Below, one piece after another: positions 32,952-44,447 of a stretch of 64,000 nt of DNA. Where the stretch lies: positions 95,085,840 to 95,149,839 of the forward strand of contig CM043971.1 in the NCBI GenBank assembly GCA_014529385.2, in the 5' to 3' direction. The notes under the pieces are model-generated. The model did not search any database. It was not told the origin of the DNA and was given only the letters and a program-made list of their open reading frames with translations. The number at the start of each line of letters is the position of its first letter. The stretch's first letter is position 1. Made by a program: the position numbers and the translations under genes. This stretch comes from Adiantum capillus-veneris (Eukaryota; Streptophyta; Polypodiopsida; Polypodiales; Pteridaceae).

Positions 32952-33191
32952 TTATTGCCCCCTTAGAGAAGCGTTTTTGTCCTCGAAAACAAAAGTGGTT
33001 GATATCTTCATAAGAACACTAATGTTTTCCACAGTGGCATCCTTCATGGATCCAGCTATTTGTTTGACCAGAACACGACTCAGTAGGAGGTTCAATGAAA
33101 CCAAGAGTAACATCTTGATTTTCCACATTGTTGTCCCTTTGCAATCGTCTTGTGTAATCGGGTCATATACAACATAGCGTGTAGACTCCAT
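32952..33191 (-). pseudogene. Pol C-terminal end, unit A
   Basis: Minus-strand text LLLSRVLVKQIAGSMKDATVE and FVFEDKNASLRGQ resembles the end of Ty3/gypsy polyproteins (a chromodomain-like VLVKW...EDATWE stretch, then LEDK.......GG) directly before the LTR. It is short and degenerate. Confidence 0.5.
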
Positions 33192-34350
33192 TTAGAAATC
33201 ACTCGAGTATGTTAAACGAGTTATCGCAACTAAGATGTACCAGAAAGAGTACCTCTTTTCACTTTCCATGAAAGTAATTGGCTCATGTAACTTATCAGCA
33301 AAATATAAGTCCTTGACTTGTTATCAATTGTCAGCAGTAAACAACCCCACCACAACTAGTGTTCAAGGTTGAGAACCCGACTTAAACATGAAGGGACTAA
33401 ATCGAGTCACAGACATGCTTTACCTTATAGTAAACAAACTCCAAATAGAGCAAAAAATGCTTGCTAATTGGATTGATTGGTGCTAACGTACGCTCTTTGC
33501 ATATCCTTTATCACAAGATTACACTTGCAGTCTTGTGCTAAAGGATAGGAAGATTTCACTTGTAATCTGCCTATCCTTTTTGGATAATAATTGACAGTTT
33601 ATAAGTGTGTTTCCCCATGGTTTACAGTCAGTTGCCCAAAATGACTGGTAAATGGGAATCACAATGTTGTACAGCATTGCTTAGGAATCAACAATGTCCT
33701 GAATAACCATCTTGGTTAACTTGAAAGATCCACAAGCACCCAAATTGAGCCATGATCTCTATTGTTGAGTGGTAGATCCAAAAGAAACCTCATAGAGATA
33801 CTGCACATAGTGTGAAAAATGCTTCATAAGAAACTAATGTGATGAATATGCGTACCGTTCCAAAACAGCCTTTGCTTAACACTAGGACCCATAACACCTA
33901 GTGTGCATGCATTTAGCAAAAACAGATCTGAACCTGCATATCCATCATCATAATTGGCAATACTTATCGCAAATGTGATGCTCCTAGCACACATGAAGAG
34001 GAGTGTAAATAGTTCTAAAAAGAAACTAAATACTTTCTACTGCAATCATTTGTAAGCCTTTCTAAAACATTTGAACCATGATAGAAGGTGAAACATAAGT
34101 CACTTCTAGGTACAAACATTGAAACTTTTTTATTAACAACACATAGCCTTTCTATAAGCATAAACAAGCATCTGTATATATTTGTTTACCAACACTTGTA
34201 ACTTAAGAAGTGGTTCTAAGTATCCGATAATCTCTGGCCACTGAAATTGTTCCTGATACATTGTGGTAAAAATGGTCTAGAAAACGGATTCGACCAGTAC
34301 CTATGTAAGACAGAGGAGACTGGAGCATGCTCATCACCACCCAATCGTGC

Positions 34351-34360
34351 CCTTTATAGG
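34351..34360 (-). promoter_or_regulatory. TATA box of LTR unit B
   Basis: CCTATAAAGG on the minus strand, conserved with unit A although the flanks have diverged. Confidence 0.55.
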
Positions 34361-34449
34361 CCCTTGGCCTGCTAAACATAGGGACCCCCTTGACTTCCTG
34401 TCCATCCTGGCCCTTGGCCTTGCCCGGTCCTACCCTTGGCATGGCATTA

Positions 34450-34624
34450 CACCCCCCTTGGAGAAGCGTTTTCTTCCTCGAAAACAAGAGTGATGGTACA
34501 CTAATGTTTTCCACAGTGGATCCTTCATGGATACAACTTCTCGCTTGACCGGAACACGGTTTAGTAGGAGGTTCAATGACTCAAGAGTAACATCTTGGTT
34601 TTCCACATTGTAGTCGATTTGCAA
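34450..34624 (-). pseudogene. Pol C-terminal end, unit B
   Basis: Same segment as in unit A: LLLNRVPVKREVVSMKD in one frame and a shifted tail before AAGGGGGGTGTAATG. The purine run next to TGTAATG marks the likely LTR start at about 34447 on the minus strand. Confidence 0.5.
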
Positions 34625-35730
34625 ACATTGTGTTACCGGATCCTAACCAACATAGTGTGTAGACTCCATTTAGAACGCACACAAGCATGCTAAACGAGTT
34701 ATCACAACAAAGATGTACCCAAAAGAGTACCTCTTTTCACCTTTCATAAAATAACCTGGCTGATGTAACTTATCATCAAAATATAAGTCCTTGACGTGTT
34801 CTCAAGTTTCACCAGTAGACAACCCCACCATAAATAGTGTTCAAGGTTGAAAACCTGACTTAAACATGAAGGGACTAAACTGAGTCACAAACATGCTTTA
34901 CCTTATTGTAAGCAAACTTCAACTAGAGTGATACATTCTTGCTAATTGGATTTCTTGGTGCTAATGTACGCGCTTCGCATATCCTTTAGCACAAGATTAC
35001 ACTTGTAATCTGCATATCCATTTTGGATAACTGACATTACTAAGGTGTGTTTCCCCACGGTTTAAGATAGTCGTCCAAAATGACTGGCCCAACAGGGATC
35101 ACAATATTGCTAAGGAATCAACAATAACCTGCATAACCATCTTGGTTAACTTGAAAGATCCACAAGCACCCAAACCGAGCCATGACCTCTATTGGTGATT
35201 GGTAGATTTAAAAGTAATCTCAGAGAGTTACTGCACATAAGTGTAAAATGCTTCATAAGAAATTAATGTGATGAATATGCATGCCGCTCCAAATTAGCCT
35301 TTGCTAAACACTAGGGTCCATAACACCTAGTTTGCATGCATTTAGCAAAAACAAATCCGAACCTGCATATTCATGATCATACTTGCCAATACTTATGGCG
35401 AATGTGATTCTCCTAGAACACATTAAAAAGTAGTGTAAAGAGAAACTAAATACTTTCCGCTGCAATCATTTGTTTGTAAACCTGGCTGAAACGTTTGAAC
35501 CATAATAGAAGGTGAAACATTAATCACCTCTAAGTACAAACAATGAAACCTTTTCATTAAAAACTCATAGCTGTGCTATATGCATAAACAACCATCCATT
35601 AATATTGTTTAGCTACACTTGTACTTTTAACAAGTCGTTCTGCGTATCCGATAATTTTTTTCCACCGAAATTGTTCCAATAAGGCGTGCTGAAAATGGTC
35701 TAGCAAACGGATTCGACCACCTAGGGACAT

Positions 35731-36990
35731 TGTCACGACACATAATTGAAGTAGTGGTGCCAGTGTCAATCCTAGAGACTCATATTCTCCACATGTGGAA
35801 TATGTCTCAACTAAGGATGTCTAAAAAAAGAACATCCTTCAAGTATGAGATGTACTAGTGTGTGGAGGTAACTGCAAACACGATGTGATGTACATGAGAG
35901 GGACCCTCATGAATCTTACTCCACATTGGCTAAACCGAACTCCTTGAGCTCCTAGATCATGTTGCATCCCATGTGAAAACATGTACCAAATCAAACCCTA
36001 CAAGTGGGTCTATAACTGCGTCATGCAGAAACTTATTTTTGACACTACAACCCAAAAAGTTATTGGCTCTTTGTTAGTAGCAGGCTAACCTGGATACCAT
36101 TTTTGGAGTTCTCATTGTAAAAACACTTATTATTTTGGTAAATCGGGAATATTGTAAAGCCTATTTTTTGGATAAATCTTGTAATTAATGAGCCAGGGCT
36201 ACAAGCTTCTAGATTGTATCAACCTGTCATTACCCATCTTTGGTAGAACTCCCGGATTATTAGTTTTGACCACCAAAAACCTTGGCTAAGGTACAAAAGC
36301 CAATTTTGTAAGTTATTATTAAGTTTTGGATAATGAAATACACAGCGCGAGCTAACGGAGCTCACTTCTCTCCTTCTTGCGCTTCCTACTTCCTCCCCGG
36401 TTGTCACATTGCAGTCGCTTTTGTTGCATTGCAACCGCAGGTAAGAGCTCTATGCATTGACGTAAACACATCACAGTATTTTGTAGCTTTTGGCATCGCC
36501 GCCTGGCCGCCTAATTTCATCATAACTAGGAATTTACACTTCAAAATCAAAAACTAAGCATAGGCGGGGTATTGGGGCATCATTGCTAAGCATTTAGATG
36601 TATTCTGGGTCGAAAACAACTAGGTCAGAAATCCACTGTTGTTAATAATCACGATTTTGGCACTTGACCTAAAGTGGGGTTTTAGACCATAAGCATGTGT
36701 GCTTAGGTCTTATAAAATTGTCCTAGAAGTTTCGTAACGTTTGCATGTCATTTGATGATGTAACGGATGTGATTTGTTTACCGATGAGCGATTGGTTTTT
36801 GGTGATTTCAGTCACTTGAGTGTAGCTTGAGTTAGATACGAGTTGTTAGTTTTTTTCCGAGATATTGACACCCTCTTGCAGCCTTTATGCACTAGTCGAG
36901 TCAACTTCATCCCATGAATTGACAATTTAATCGTGGTTCTCGCTAATACTGCAATAAGATAGGATAGTGAGGTTAGACACGCGCCCCACA
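35731..36990 (+). repeat. 5' LTR of the + strand gag-only element
   Basis: It starts TGTCACGACAC and ends CGCCCCACA, so TGT...ACA ends, about 1.26 kb. It is followed after two T by a primer-binding site, which fixes the right border. It contains a half-decayed leader palindrome (AATAATCACGATTTT at 36644-36658), at nearly the same distance from the LTR end as in the minus-strand relative (22501). No 3' LTR copy was found downstream. Confidence 0.8.
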
Positions 36991-36992
36991 TT

Positions 36993-37015
36993 TGGCGCCG
37001 TTGTCAGGAATCGAA
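36993..37015 (+). promoter_or_regulatory. Primer-binding site, tRNA-Asp type
   Basis: TGGCGCCGTTGTCAGGAATC matches the Athila/Tat primer site TGGCGCCGTTGCCGGGGATC, complementary to the plant tRNA-Asp 3' end. Its position two bases after the LTR is standard for the group. Confidence 0.88.
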
Positions 37016-37684
37016 GAGACCTAAACTAGGGAAAAAAACAAGCATCATGTGAAGTTATCCTTTGACTTCCTCTAGGATCTCCTAGAGTTCAAAACTTTCT
37101 TTTAGAAACTGCATAGCCTAAGATTGTCGTCTTTTGTTGTGTAGAGGTAGCTTGGAGGTAATCGTACTTGCTGAGTGCGTTTAGGAGTGTAGGATTGTAG
37201 AACTAGACTAGAATTTTGAGAATGGTTGATTGACGAGACAAGTCTTATTATCAATGCTCATAAAACCATAAAAAATAAGGAAACGAGTGTTTGTGGACAC
37301 TTTCCACAACCCCATTGCAAGATAATCTAGGAGTAGGGTAAGTAGGATCCGAGGTGGATTTCAAAACATTGCTCTCTCTGAAAGAATCAAGTGTGAGTGT
37401 TCTTTGAAGTTGCAAAATTTCAGGTCTACGGCTAGAAATAGCATGAAAAGACTCCAAACTACTCAATCCGACAGGAGAGTATGCTTAAGAGTTGCATGAA
37501 CTAGTGGGTAAGCTCAAGGACACTGCGAGGTAAAAATTTCAAGAGTTGACCAAAACTCAAGTTATTTGCTTTTTCTTGACATTTTAGTCCAAATTAAGTT
37601 TTGACTTGATTCATAGGCTTAAAATAACTCATAAAAGAACTGTCTTTGAAAAAAGTGCAAAAATTGGTTCATTTCAAGCCTGAA

Positions 37685-38569
37685 GTTAATAATCACGATT
37701 ATTAACTTTCAACCCAGATTTGACCAAGGTTCATACTAGTGACTCATTGCATGTATACAAACAACTTTTGTAAAGGCACAAAAGATTTGGATCACCAAAC
37801 TGGCAAAAAACTAGGTAAAAACTAAAGTTTGTACTGACTTTTTGAAACTTGACTGTAAGTTAGGAAAAGATTTGTCCAAACTTGATGAAAATTGATTTAT
37901 AGGCTTATATTGATGTGATAAACATGTGTATATGATCACTTGACCAAAAAAATGCAAAAAGTTGTTAGTAGTAAATAATCGCGATTATTTATATATGTCC
38001 CATTTTTCAACTTTTTTGACCAAGTTGGCATACCACTAGCTTTACCATGTTGTAATAAGCCCACAAACCAAATTTGGTAAGATTTGGATCATTGGATTGA
38101 AAATTGTGACCAAATTTGAAAAGTTAGTCTGCGGACAAAAAACTGATGACCATTTGACCAAAAATTGTCCAAACTTGTTGAAACTTGGCTAGGGACCTTA
38201 ACTTGAGGTGCTTAACAGATCTATGTCAATGTTGGGATAAAAATTTGCAAAAATATAGCTGGAGTAAATAATCGCGATTATTTACATCTGCTTCAAAATT
38301 TGACTATTTTACAAATTTGAGTATACCACAAGGTCAAGCATATCAAGTGGACCCCACAAATCAATTTTGGTGAGATTTGGATCACAAAAGTGAGACTTAA
38401 GCCAGATTCTTGAAATCAAAGCCTGCGGACACCAAACAGTTGATAAACTTGAACAAATTTTGTCCAAACTGGTCGAAACTTGTCCAGGGACTTTAACAGA
38501 GTGTATACTTGGCAAAACAAGCAAAAAATTGTTAAAAACTGACAAAAGTAAATAATCACGATTATTTAC
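37685..38569 (+). repeat. Four palindrome units, AATAATCGCGATTATT type
   Basis: Palindromes at 37685-37706 (one centre change), 37973-37990 (perfect 18 bp), 38264-38285 (perfect 22 bp) and 38548-38569 (one centre change); centre spacing about 286, 293 and 284 bp. Between them lie shared but diverged blocks: AGATTTGGATCA, CTGCGGACA, TTGTCCAAACT..T.GAAACTTG. The array is in the leader, between the primer site and the first ORF, as in the minus-strand relative. Confidence 0.93.
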
Positions 38570-38962
38570 TACTGCTACACTAAGCAACCCATTTTGACTT
38601 TTGAACTTGTACAGTGTTAGACCAAGATAATACAAAGCCATAGAGCAATTTTGGGTTCAATCGGATCTAAATTGGTACATGTTCACTCAGTTTTCAAGTG
38701 ACAGATTAATCCTTTGATTTTTTGCCACAATCAATTGCTGACGCCCATAGCTCGATTGGAAGTGATAAACAAAGACCAACCACAATAGTTAGCAAAAATT
38801 ATACCGTCTTTGTGAAAGAATAGCTAACTTTATCAAATTGTATAGGAATCGGATTGCAGACGAGGAGTCGGCAATTCGCCAGAAGTTACAATCAAGTCAA
38901 GTGGAAATTGACAATAAGTCGATTCGAAGGTAAGTACTCTATCCAAGGCTTCACCAGTCTTT

Positions 38963-39845
38963 ATGAACCTTAGATTTGGTCATGTACTAGGAAATCAAGG
39001 CATATTGGGAGAAACCTCCAATAGAGTATCCACCGAAGAAAGCGTGAATCAAGGAAATTCCTTGCACACTATCCTTGAAGAAGTCGCAGACACTTTATCA
39101 GATTCAATATCTGAAATGTCTTCTTACTCGACTCACTCAGAGACCGGAACAAAAGTGCGCTATAAGCATATACTCTCATTTTATAATACTAATTGTCATG
39201 AAGCTCAGGTTTACCTGGATCCTAATGAAGAGTGTGCTATTCGCATTGACGACCATGGTATTGAGTTCAAAGAAGAGATTAGGGCAAACAAACAAGGAAA
39301 AATATACATGGATAGAAACGGAACTCAATATTTACAAGTTGAAAACCCTGATGTGATAGACAAATGAGGGTTAGAAGTAAACACCATAATCCCAGATATG
39401 TCAGCAAAAGAAGGACCACCAACCTTAAAGTTCGAGGGATATGATCAAGTAGATTTGAAGCCTTTGAAACGGCTTATTACTTATAATCCTAGGATAGGAG
39501 TCTATTGTTGGGAAGATAGAAATGTAAAAGATATTTTGTGGACTTCACATGCCAAACCAGGACAACTAACGGCCATGAAGATCATCTACATCTTCAAGAT
39601 CAAGGATAAGGGATCAACAGATCTACCAACCTACCTGTTTAGGAATTGTTATAACAACAATTTTGGTTATGATGACTCCTGAGGAGGTAGAACAAACCAA
39701 ATATCGAGGGTATTTCATAAGGGATTGGATATTGGGCCAAGGACCAAAAACCATTCCAAGAGATGAACACCATGAGAGATCTTCTGAGAGTAATGTGAAG
39801 AAACCAGAAACCACCTCATCACGTAGAAAACCGGGTGACACTTAG
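38963..39845 (+). pseudogene. Gag-leader ORF, broken copy
   Basis: It starts MNLRFGHVLGNQG. Segments: TILEEVADTLSDSISEMSS, ILSFYNTNCHEAQVYLD, TQYLQVENPDVIDK, a TGA (39365-39367), PPTLKFEGYDQVDLKPLKRL, then a frame change near 39680 and YRGYFIRDWILGQGPKTIP. It corresponds to the intact 19261-20175 ORF, with the best agreement in the middle third. The function is unknown. It is placed just upstream of gag on the same strand. Confidence 0.65.
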
Positions 39846-40725
39846 GCCAGTCTAGGTCTACTTGAGTCACTATTTCCAAGAGACGGGTTTGAAGGACTCC
39901 GAACAGGACCAACTTATGCCAGGAGACCGAGAGTTGAACCAAACAGACATGTCAGACCAGCTGATTTTCAGAAATGGGTCATAAAATATAGTGGATCAGG
40001 GGATCCATATGACCACTTAGCAAGCTTTAATCAAGTGTTATGAGCAAAACGTATATTCGATTTCCATACTCAATTCGAGGGGTTTGGAATGAAATTAGAA
40101 GGAAAAGCATTCACATGGTTCCAAAACATTCCACCAAGGTCAATCATGGACTTGACACATTAGCTCAAGGATTTGTAGCTGCTTGTTTAAAAACGGGGAT
40201 CAAAGACAATACAGTAGCTCAAATCTGCATCTTTAAACAGAAACAAGGTGAGTCTGTTAGGGATTGTGCAACTCGAATGAAGCAATACATTGCCAGATTC
40301 CCAGAGCTAGAGATACCTGCAGAAGAACGACTAGTATCATTGTTTTTAGAGGACTACTAAACAAAGAACTTCATGCTATACTTTATAGCAAGAAGCACAC
40401 AACCCTAGAAGAGTGTGTGTCTGATGCTATCGACTTAGGAGACAATTGTGATTTTTTCATTGCGAAATATGTCCATAAGGATAACCAAAGCGAGAAAACA
40501 GTATCCACCAAACATGCACAAGTAGGAACGGCTGCTACAACACCGCTTTCATCCATAGAAGACATGCTCAAAAGGATGAATGATATGATGAACGACATGC
40601 AAAAAGCACCTATGAGGAGACCAGGACAAGGGATACCTCAACAGGGACAACCTATTAGGCCACAAAAATGGTGTGAAATCGAGGGTAAATGGACCAACCA
40701 TGAGACCAACGAGTGCTACTTCTGA
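39846..40725 (+). pseudogene. Gag capsid region, broken
   Basis: Capsid text in several frames: FQKWVIKYSGSGDPYDHLASF, GMKLEGKAFTWFQNIPP (the gag signature, about 40090-40135), TGIKDNTVAQICIFKQKQGE, MKQYIARFPELEIPAEERL, HTTLEECVSDAIDLGDN. It ends with WCEIEGKWTNHETNECYF (about 40670-40723), a His/Cys motif shared with the minus-strand relative. Frameshifts occur near 40040 and 40350. Confidence 0.75.
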
Positions 40726-40881
40726 CCAAAGTATGATGGGAATGTGCCTATGAGGCCACAAGGACATCATGGCATGTACAGATATCATCCTAATATTGCC
40801 CAAGCTCAAAGATCACCAATGGGTATGGAAAGACCTCAACCTGTGTTGGGTTAACAACCTCCGTATCCAAGACATAATGCA

Positions 40882-42048
40882 GTGCCTGTAAATTACATGC
40901 ATCTAGAGGCAGTCATAGATGAACAAGCACTTGTGCCTATTACATCTTATGTTGAGCCTAGTCCATCTACAATAATGTTAGAGGGAGATTGGTATAATTC
41001 ACATCCACCACCAATGGAAGAACCTGTAACTTATGCTCCACCAGAGCTCACACCAATGTATTATGTAGCTAATCAAGGTGTCAGACCTCCTATGGTAAGA
41101 CCCATGATTAAGCCAAGAACTAGAAATTGTCATAACTGTGGTGCAAATGATCATTGGAAGAATGAATGCCCAGAGCCTGACAAAAACCTCAAACCAATTG
41201 AAGCTTATTGCATACAATGTTGCAAAAAGGGAGGACACTTCCCAGAAGATTGTCTTAAAAATCCTTTAAACAAGGGTAAAACAATAGTAAACGTAGTCCA
41301 AGTGATACCGAGTAGCTCATCTGAGAGTGAACCGATTGTTCCAATCAAGGTAATCACTAGAGCCCAGGCAAAGAAAAAGAAACATAAGTCCTCAGATGAT
41401 TCAAAGAACACAAAATTTGCCTCTCAAAAGACCAAAAGAAGCAGAAGGAAAAGGTATGAGATGAGAAAACAAAAACAACGGGCTGAAATCGAGGAGAAAG
41501 CAAAACAGCTATTCTAGGAAAAGGTAAAAGAAACTGGAAGTGAAAACAAAGAAACAATCGTGAAATCTAGAGGATCAATTTTGGTTGATAAAATTTTTGA
41601 GCCTATTAATGCAGCCTTGGAAACCTACCAAGCAAGACTTAAAGCAAGCCAAAACATGGACAACCAATGGAAGAACTATCCTTCTCCAGACATGGAAGCA
41701 ACTAAGCTTGAAGCTTACCAAAATTTGGTAAGAATCACTCAAGAAATTCTAGAAAAACAAAAACCGAAGCTTGAAAGTATCGCAAAACCTGAAGAGGTTC
41801 TGTTAAGAGACAATCAAGAAAAATATGAAGTGATGGTAGAATCCCACCTAGAAACAAAAGAACCAGAACTTATAGTGTCGGACAACGAAGATGCCTTAGA
41901 TGGAATTCCATTCGTGGAGGAAGACTGGCCAGGACACTTATGGGAAAAGGTTCAAGAGATCAATGATGGGAGCCTCACTCTAAAGTTAGGTCCTATAGAG
42001 GAAGTTTGGTTAGACAACCTACCTCCTGATATGGACGTGGACGTATAA
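40882..42048 (+). pseudogene. Gag C-terminal region with two zinc knuckles
   Basis: The first knuckle is canonical: CHNCGANDHWKNEC (C-x2-C-x4-H-x4-C, about 41129-41170). A second, CIQCCKKGGHFPEDC, has one extra residue before His. Zinc knuckles bind element RNA during packaging. A lysine/arginine-rich tail follows (KKKKHKSS, KRSRRKRYEMRKQKQR), then TAG at 41515-41517, and a further acidic open stretch 41560-42048 (ITQEILEKQKPKLESIAK). No protease or RT follows, so the element is gag-only and would depend on enzymes supplied by others. Confidence 0.75.
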
Positions 42049-42264
42049 TCCTTGTATGGGGATTGCGGATCTAAAGCTTCAGGAATGTAAAAACCATTGA
42101 CCTTGAAAACACTTGTTGTGTTGAGGTAAAGGGTGTTTCCTTGGCCTCCTGCTCCTTTGGCTGTTCAATCCTTGTGGTATCCTCTTCTATTTTGCAAGAC
42201 TTTCTTCCTTTTCTGTCCCTAGCTCTTTCTCTATTTGCTGCTTTTGAGTAGATCCAGCTGCTTG
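42049..42264. other. Junction between convergent elements
   Basis: A short non-coding gap where the + strand gag text ends and the minus-strand gene fragment begins. No LTR or target duplication was recognised. Confidence 0.4.
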
Positions 42265-43680
42265 CTATGTAGATTCAACTATCTCTTTGTGTTCAAGTTC
42301 TTGTGCAGATCCATCTACCTTTTGTTGTTCAGGTTCTACTTCTCTTGTTGGCTCAGCTGTTGTGGTTCTAACTTCCGGTGATGGTGGTGGGTTTGGCGTT
42401 GGGCGATCAAGATGTTCAAAGACAGTAGAAGAGATACAAGGAGACACATCACCTTGGGCATATTGTGCTTCTCCTTGTGTAGTGGTTTCCTCTTCTCTCT
42501 TTTGCTGTTCTTCTGCCTCTCCCGCTTCTTGTGCTTCTTTCAGCTTAAGAGCTTCTGCTTCTTGATACAACTGTTCTAGCACCTCCGCGGGTTCTTCAGC
42601 CTGCTTCCTGGTGCGATGCTTGGTTCTTGGTCCTTTAAGTTCAACTGGCACCCACTTTTTTGGGTCCTTTCCTTGTGCTTGGCGACTGTGTTGGTAAGAG
42701 TGTTTCTCTCTTTCAAATTGGGCTTGCTTTTGAACAGGCTCTTCCTGGTGTGTTGTCATGGCTTTTCTTTTCATTTCTTCAATGCACGCTCTCCTTTCTT
42801 CGTTATTTGAGCTTTCACTGCTATGTTGTTCTGGCAAGCTTTCAATGGACTCTTCACCTGACTTGTATGATCTTTTGGCAGATCTTGTATCTCGAGGAGA
42901 TGGTTGTTGGCTGACACTATCCAAGTGTTCTGATCTGGGGCAGGTGGTAAGTTGTCAGCCATGCCGATGGCATGGTATGCAATTCTTGTCAGCACCTCTA
43001 GTGCACCCAGGTATGTAATCTTTCCTTGTTCCTTTCAAAGTGGTCAAGACATATTGTGTGTGGTCCATCGGTTGCCTCTTAGCAAGGAAATGGAAGTGTT
43101 GGTGGTATAACCTTGTTGGTTCTTCAACTTGTTTGTGAATAAGGTATGCAAAGGTGGTCGCGGTAGTTTCTTTTGTGAAAGTTCCGGTCGTCTTCCTATC
43201 CCTTGTCCTCATTGACATTCCTTTTGTGGGCAATAAGTGCTTTTGCCACTATCTCCTTGGTGAACACTACTTCAACTTTATTCCCCTAAGGGTCAAAAAT
43301 TTGTGCAGTTCCATCTTCTTTGATTGTGGATAAAAGTTCATAAGCTTTTTGGAAATCCACGCCACACGGCTCTTGTTCATAGAAATGTTTGAGTCCTAGC
43401 CTATAGTTGGCTTCCTTGGTCTCAGGTTTTGCGGTGACATCATACACCTCTTTTGGTAGGAATTATAGCTCTACCCGATGTCTCTCCTCGCTCTTGAATC
43501 TTCCAGTGAATAATGTGGTGTGATGCTCGTCAAGTTATTCTTTTGAAAGATAAGTTGCCTTGGCGGTTTTGAATGAATCGGGGTCTAGTTGGTATATGGG
43601 TAGCTCTTGCAACTTTTCTTTTTGATTGAGCTTCTTCTTGGCCCTCTCTGCTGCTTGCATGGCTCCTGTTGAGTGAATAG
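42265..43680 (-). pseudogene. Unrecognised element gene, broken (copy 2)
   Basis: Minus strand, starting near 43660 with MQAAERAKKKLNQKEKLQELP. It continues YQLDPDSFKTAKATYLS, stop, TLFTGRFKSEERHRVEL, GVDFQKAYELLSTIKEDGTAQ and VFTKEIVAKALIAHKR. After a shift: RTRDRKTTGTFTKET, PTRLYHQHFHFLAKRQPMDH. Last comes a 219-codon open stretch (42265-42924), Glu/Gln/Lys-rich and probably disordered, with KKWVPVELKGP. It is homologous to 11060-11857 over the first part. I know no domain for it. It follows palindrome repeats 92 bases or more upstream, as copy 1 does. It could be the extra ORF of Ogre/Tat elements. Confidence 0.55.
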
Positions 43681-43848
43681 AGTGTCAAAGTTAGCAGAGT
43701 TGTCAGATTTTTCTCTGAAATGTCCTTTAGTCTAAAATGCTGCCAATTTCGGTCCAATTTGCTTCAAATCAATGTTTGAAGAAGCATGGATGCATAAAAA
43801 CATGTAAGGAACAAAATTGTAAAGTCCACAAAAAAAAATTTAACCAAA

Positions 43849-44447
43849 GTAAATAATCGTGATTATTTACAGTTGATTAATTTTTTCACTTTTTGCAAAC
43901 TTGGCATCACAGGCTTGAAGTATATACCAAATACACACTCTGTGTGAAATATGGGGTCATTTGGATGCATAGGATGAAAATGGTACCAGATTTTGGCTTT
44001 AGGTCTTTGAAAGAGTAGATATAAAGGAAATTTGAGATTTTGAACTCCAAATTGGCTTAAACTTGGCTAGTGGGCTTAGCACATCATGTATTTTGGATGT
44101 ATGATGGCAAAATAGCAAAATTCCCCCATTTTGGCTAGAAAGTAAATAATCGCGATCATTAACTTTTCTACCAAAATCAACATTTTTTTGTACAACTTGG
44201 TTCTAGGCATTGTATAGACCCTGTGTATGTGATATGAGGTGAATTGGATCAAGAAATCTGGTCCATAACTCAAATTTTGGCTTGCAAAGACTTCTTTGCG
44301 TTTTTTGGCAATTTTTCAAGTTATAGGTGATCATTTTGGCTCATACTTGGTTTTTGGCATGTAATAGGTGTGTACACATAATAGGTGAGGCGATGATACA
44401 ATTTCCAAGGAAAAATAGTGCAAAAGTAAATAATCACAATTATTTAC
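43849..44447 (-). repeat. Three palindrome units upstream of the unrecognised gene
   Basis: Palindromes at 43849-43870 (AATAATCGTGATTATT core), 44145-44160 (AATAATCGCGATCATT) and 44426-44447 (AATAATCACAATTATT core); centre spacing about 293 and 284 bp. The period and arm type are the same as at 37685-38569, but these precede a different gene. Confidence 0.9.

Larger units (their letters stand above)
32820..34300 (-). repeat. Tandem unit A: LTR-like plus end of pol
   Basis: This 1.48-kb stretch is a diverged direct repeat of 34301-35720. Matching blocks include GTTTTCCACAGTGG, GTAGACTCCATTTAGAA, AAAATATAAGTCCTTGAC and CTTAAACATGAAGGGACTAAA, all in the same order. On the minus strand each unit contains a pol-like C-terminal end, then GGGGGTGTAATG-like text (a purine tract meeting an LTR start), then a TATA box. 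The period is about 1.43-1.49 kb. Confidence 0.85.
34301..35720 (-). repeat. Tandem unit B: LTR-like plus end of pol
   Basis: Second copy of the unit at 32820-34300. It ends abruptly at AACGGATTCGACCAC, ten bases before the LTR of the next element (35731), so that element probably inserted here or the array was cut at this point. Confidence 0.85.

Noticed and set aside
37685-38569. CRISPR array
   Set aside because: The units are about 285 bp with a palindrome and diverged spacer text in a plant retrotransposon leader. Period, context and lack of cas genes rule it out.
42265-44447. Antisense extra ORF belonging to the + strand gag element at 35731-42048
   Set aside because: Tat elements can carry antisense ORFs, but the homologous gene at 11060-11857 lies on the same strand as nearby gag text, and no 3' LTR encloses it, so membership cannot be claimed.
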